64,000 nt of DNA from positions 3,549,001 to 3,613,000 of the forward strand of contig JAWKLJ010000002.1 in the NCBI GenBank assembly GCA_041392805.1, written 5' to 3'. Below the pieces are notes generated by a model. The model searched no databases. It was given only the letters and a program-made list of their open reading frames with translations, and was not told the origin of the DNA. A program made the position numbers and the translations under genes. Source of the stretch: Saprospiraceae bacterium. Lineage in GTDB: Bacteria; Bacteroidota; Bacteroidia; Chitinophagales; Saprospiraceae. This document shows, piece by piece, positions 61,505-64,000 of this stretch; position 1 is the first letter of the stretch; every line of letters begins with the position of its first letter.

Positions 61505-61994
61505 CTTCTTTTAGTTAATCCACGGGTAATAATCATGATTAAAATAGCAATTGGCCAAAGGACAGATGTTTTAATTCAGGCCCTCCTCGCCTAAGAGCAT
61601 GTTTGGAGGTCACCCTTTGGGCTAAAAACCATCTCTTTTTCGCTGATACTTCGTTGCTTTTTTCGTCCGTACCTAAGGGTATGCACTTCAAAAAGCGCTG
61701 TTGATACACTGTATCAAGCCATCCCAGTCATCAAAAAATTGACGCTTTTTATCTCCAAAAGCGACCTCCAAACATGCTCTAATATTTAACTTCAAATTCG
61801 CTAGTTTGGTTCGAAAGGTTCAAGTGTTTTAGCTGTCATTCAGATCCACATCCTTAACACAACACGGTGGCAAAAGAAGGTAAATTTATTATTAAAACGA
61901 TCCTTTGATGCATGTCAATTCCCTAAAACGTCCTATATTCGGGCATAAAACTATACATCTTTACATCATTTTTCTTTAAAATATATACGACTAC
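61505..61994. other. Intergenic region with large palindrome
   Basis: No gene was seen. It contains the palindrome at 61594-61780 and an AT-rich leader before the oxidoreductase gene. No TTG/TAnnTTTG promoter was found. Confidence 0.5.
61594..61780. repeat. 187-base palindrome, AGAGCATG family
   Basis: Arms of 18 bases, AGAGCATGTTTGGAGGTC at 61594-61611 and its exact complement at 61763-61780. Pairing continues inward less perfectly (AAAAAGCG, CGCTTTTT). The centre has GTACC..GGGTATGC. The same arm sequence occurs next to holA (18925-18983). Confidence 0.85.
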
Positions 61995-63701
61995 ATGGCC
62001 AACTTTAATATTGATGCGAAGAAGGAAATGACCTATGATGCCATTGTCATAGGTTCAGGTATCAGTGGGGGCTGGGCAGCAAAGGAATTGTGCGAGAAAG
62101 GACTAAAAACCCTGGTACTCGAACGTGGAAGATTGGTAGAGCACATTATAGATTATCCCACCATGAACGATGACCCGTGGGATATGGAACTCAGGGGATC
62201 GCTCACCCCTGAAGATCGAAAGAAACATTATAAATCCATCAGGTCGGGGTTTGTAGGTCAAGACACGAAACATTTCTATGCTAATGACGAGGAGAACCCT
62301 TATACAGAAGTCAAACCCTTCTTGTGGATAAGGGCCCATCAGATGGGCGGTCGGTCCTTGTTATGGGGCAAACAAACCTATAGATGGAGTGACCTGGATT
62401 TTGAAGCGAATGCCAAAGATGGCTACGGGGTGGATTGGCCTATTCGATACAAGGACATCGCTCCTTGGTATACTTATGTGGAAAAATTTGCTGGCATAAG
62501 TGGTGAAGCCCTTGGTCTTCCTCAATTACCAGACAGTCATTTCCTCCCCCCCATGGAACTCAACTGTGTAGAAAAACACATAAAAAGCAGGATCGAAAAA
62601 GAATTTCCCGGCAGGCATATGATCATCGGTCGGGTAGCGCACCTCACGGAGCCGCTCAACGGAAGGGGACAATGCCAGTATAGAAATAGATGTAGCCGAG
62701 GATGCCCCTATGGGGCTTACTTCAGCAGCAATGCCGTTACCTTGCCTGCTGCCAATGCCACTGGTAATTTGACCATCAGGCCTTATTCCATCGTACAATC
62801 CATTATCTACGATGAGCAAAAGGGAAAAGCGACCGGTGTGAGGATCATAGATGCTGAAACGAATGAGGCCATCGAATATAATGCAAGGATTATCTTTTGT
62901 AATGCTTCTTGTTTGAGTACGACTCAGATTTTGTTGAACTCCACTTCCAGTAGGTTTGAAAATGGACTTGGAAATGACAGTGGCGAACTGGGGCATAATC
63001 TGATGGATCATACCTATCGAATTGGTGCTATGGGCAGAGTGGAAGGCTTTGAGGATAAATATTATAAAGGGCGTCGACCAAATGGTATTTATATCCCCCG
63101 ATATGTGAATATAGATGAACAAAGCAAATCTGATAAATTTGTCCGTGGCTTTGGGTTCCAAGGCGGTGGTGGGCGCGCCGGAGCACAGGCTGCCGCCAAT
63201 CGAGCCGAATTTGGAGCAGACTACAAAGACAGCATCCTTAAACCGGGCCCTTGGGAGTTTTTCATTACTGGGTTTGCAGAGTGTCTACCTTACCATGAGA
63301 ATAAAGTGAGTTTAGATACCAATAACCTTGATAAGTGGGGACAACCGACCTTGGCAATAGATTGTGAATACAAGGAAAATGAAAAAGCATTGAATAAGCA
63401 AATCCAGGAAGATGCCGTTATCATGCTGGAAAAGGCCGGCCTTAAAGATATCGTTGGATTTAATAATGAACACGAACCAGGTTATGGTATTCACGAGATG
63501 GGAACAGCAAGGATGGGACGCGATCCAAAAACCTCGGTCCTGAATGAATTCAATCAAATTCATGCTGTAAAAAATGTCTTTGTGACCGATGGTGCTTGTA
63601 TGACCTCAAATTCCTGTGTTAATCCTTCCTTAACTTATATGGCGATTACCGCCAGAGCTGCCAATCATGCGGTTGCTGAATTAAACAAACAAAATCTTTG
63701 A
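61995..63701 (+). CDS. GMC oxidoreductase (gluconate 2-dehydrogenase-like large subunit)
   Basis: The 568-residue flavoprotein has the FAD loop AIVIGSGISGGWAAKEL, VLERGR, a GGRSLLWGKQTYRW loop, a Cys-rich region CQYRNRCSRGCPYGAYFS, and the C-terminal HEMGTARMG and VTDGACMTSNSCVNPSLT. This is the plan of membrane-associated GMC dehydrogenases such as gluconate 2-dehydrogenase. The small subunit gene starts five bases later, so the pair would form a periplasmic or membrane complex passing electrons to a cytochrome. The sugar substrate is not evident. Confidence 0.93.
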   Translation: MANFNIDAKKEMTYDAIVIGSGISGGWAAKELCEKGLKTLVLERGRLVEHIIDYPTMNDDPWDMELRGSLTPEDRKKHYKSIRSGFVGQDTKHFYANDEENPYTEVKPFLWIRAHQMGGRSLLWGKQTYRWSDLDFEANAKDGYGVDWPIRYKDIAPWYTYVEKFAGISGEALGLPQLPDSHFLPPMELNCVEKHIKSRIEKEFPGRHMIIGRVAHLTEPLNGRGQCQYRNRCSRGCPYGAYFSSNAVTLPAANATGNLTIRPYSIVQSIIYDEQKGKATGVRIIDAETNEAIEYNARIIFCNASCLSTTQILLNSTSSRFENGLGNDSGELGHNLMDHTYRIGAMGRVEGFEDKYYKGRRPNGIYIPRYVNIDEQSKSDKFVRGFGFQGGGGRAGAQAAANRAEFGADYKDSILKPGPWEFFITGFAECLPYHENKVSLDTNNLDKWGQPTLAIDCEYKENEKALNKQIQEDAVIMLEKAGLKDIVGFNNEHEPGYGIHEMGTARMGRDPKTSVLNEFNQIHAVKNVFVTDGACMTSNSCVNPSLTYMAITARAANHAVAELNKQNL

Positions 63702-63705
63702 TCTC

Positions 63706-64000
63706 ATGAATAGAAGAAAAGCAATACAAAATACAGGCTTGATAGCTGGAGCTAGTGTGATGCTCCCGTCCTTCCTTACCTTGCTTCAATCTTGCAGTGA
63801 GGAACCTCGTTTGGACTGGCAACCTCTTTTCTTAACAACCGACGAAGCCAAGTTTATATCCACATTCGTCGATACCATCTTGCCACGGACTGACACCCCC
63901 GGCGCACTGGATGTCAAGGCTGATATGTTTTTGGACAAGGTATTCGCCATGACTTATGATGGAGATGCTCAAGGCCGCATCAGGGCCGACATCGCTCAAT
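63706..64000 (+). CDS. Gluconate 2-dehydrogenase subunit 3-like protein (partial)
   Basis: The frame opens at 63706, 4 bases after the oxidoreductase stop, and continues past the window edge (98 residues seen). It begins MNRRKAIQNTGLIAGASVML, a twin-arginine-like signal (RRKA) with hydrophobic core, then SCSEEP, a possible lipobox Cys. The mature part has LTTDEAKFISTFVDTILP, the usual start of the gluconate 2-dehydrogenase subunit 3 family, which is the small partner of GMC enzymes. Export of the pair through the Tat system is a reasonable inference. Confidence 0.9.
   Translation, partial: MNRRKAIQNTGLIAGASVMLPSFLTLLQSCSEEPRLDWQPLFLTTDEAKFISTFVDTILPRTDTPGALDVKADMFLDKVFAMTYDGDAQGRIRADIAQ

Overview
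The window reads as chromosomal DNA of a Bacteroidota bacterium, most likely of the Saprospiria (Lewinella/Haliscomenobacter-like) group. Supporting signs: two proteins with type IX secretion C-terminal sorting domains, a GldC homologue, DUF4249 and carboxypeptidase-regulatory lipoproteins next to a TonB-dependent receptor, little evidence of Shine-Dalgarno sequences, and promoters of the Bacteroidota type (TTG, 20-21 bases, TAnnTTTG). The genus-level placement is inference.

Layout. 1-9.5 kb: 5' part of a penicillin-acylase-family gene, a small lipoprotein, a large type IX-secreted IgGFc-binding/PKD protein, an ECF sigma factor with a membrane-anchored beta-barrel partner, a big regulatory-domain lipoprotein and a START-domain protein. 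9.7-17.8 kb: one complete minus-strand tryptophan operon, trpL-E-G-D-C-F-B-A-aroF, with promoter, a leader peptide carrying a Trp-Arg-Trp-Trp run and an attenuator hairpin. 17.9-24.4 kb: holA, a saccharopine-dehydrogenase-like reductase, a LuxE-like acyl-protein synthetase, hemF with an ArsC-like protein, and a nucleoside phosphorylase. 24.4-29.7 kb: a class B1 metallo-beta-lactamase homologue whose 5' end lies in a dispersed repeat, a transaldolase-like aldolase, the SRP RNA, gldC, and a copper ATPase with a short reductase. 29.9-37.1 kb: lipoproteins, a DUF3857 protein, an AlkC-like DNA glycosylase, accC, and a LexA/S24-type regulator with a small partner. 37.4-43.4 kb: tRNA-Gly and tRNA-Leu, then biotin genes bioF-bioD-bioA-(ketoacyl synthase)-bioB. 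43.5-51.6 kb: tpiA, a c-haem protein, two oxidoreductases, a Rpn-type nuclease gene framed by ~100-base direct repeats, a HEAT protein and an epimerase-like lipoprotein. 51.8-59.5 kb: a tight operon of a TonB-dependent receptor, three DUF4249 lipoproteins and an MG2/plug-like protein. 59.5-64 kb: a GH5 glycoside hydrolase with a type IX tail, and a GMC oxidoreductase with the start of its small subunit.

Functional themes. Three anabolic blocks (tryptophan, biotin, part of haem) sit among envelope genes. The intergenic DNA is unusually rich in long imperfect palindromes and short dispersed repeats, in at least five families. The most unusual loci are the DUF4249/MG2/TonB operon, the Rpn gene between direct repeats, the palindrome families, and the ketoacyl synthase inside the biotin cluster. 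No CRISPR array, prophage, insertion sequence or rRNA was seen.
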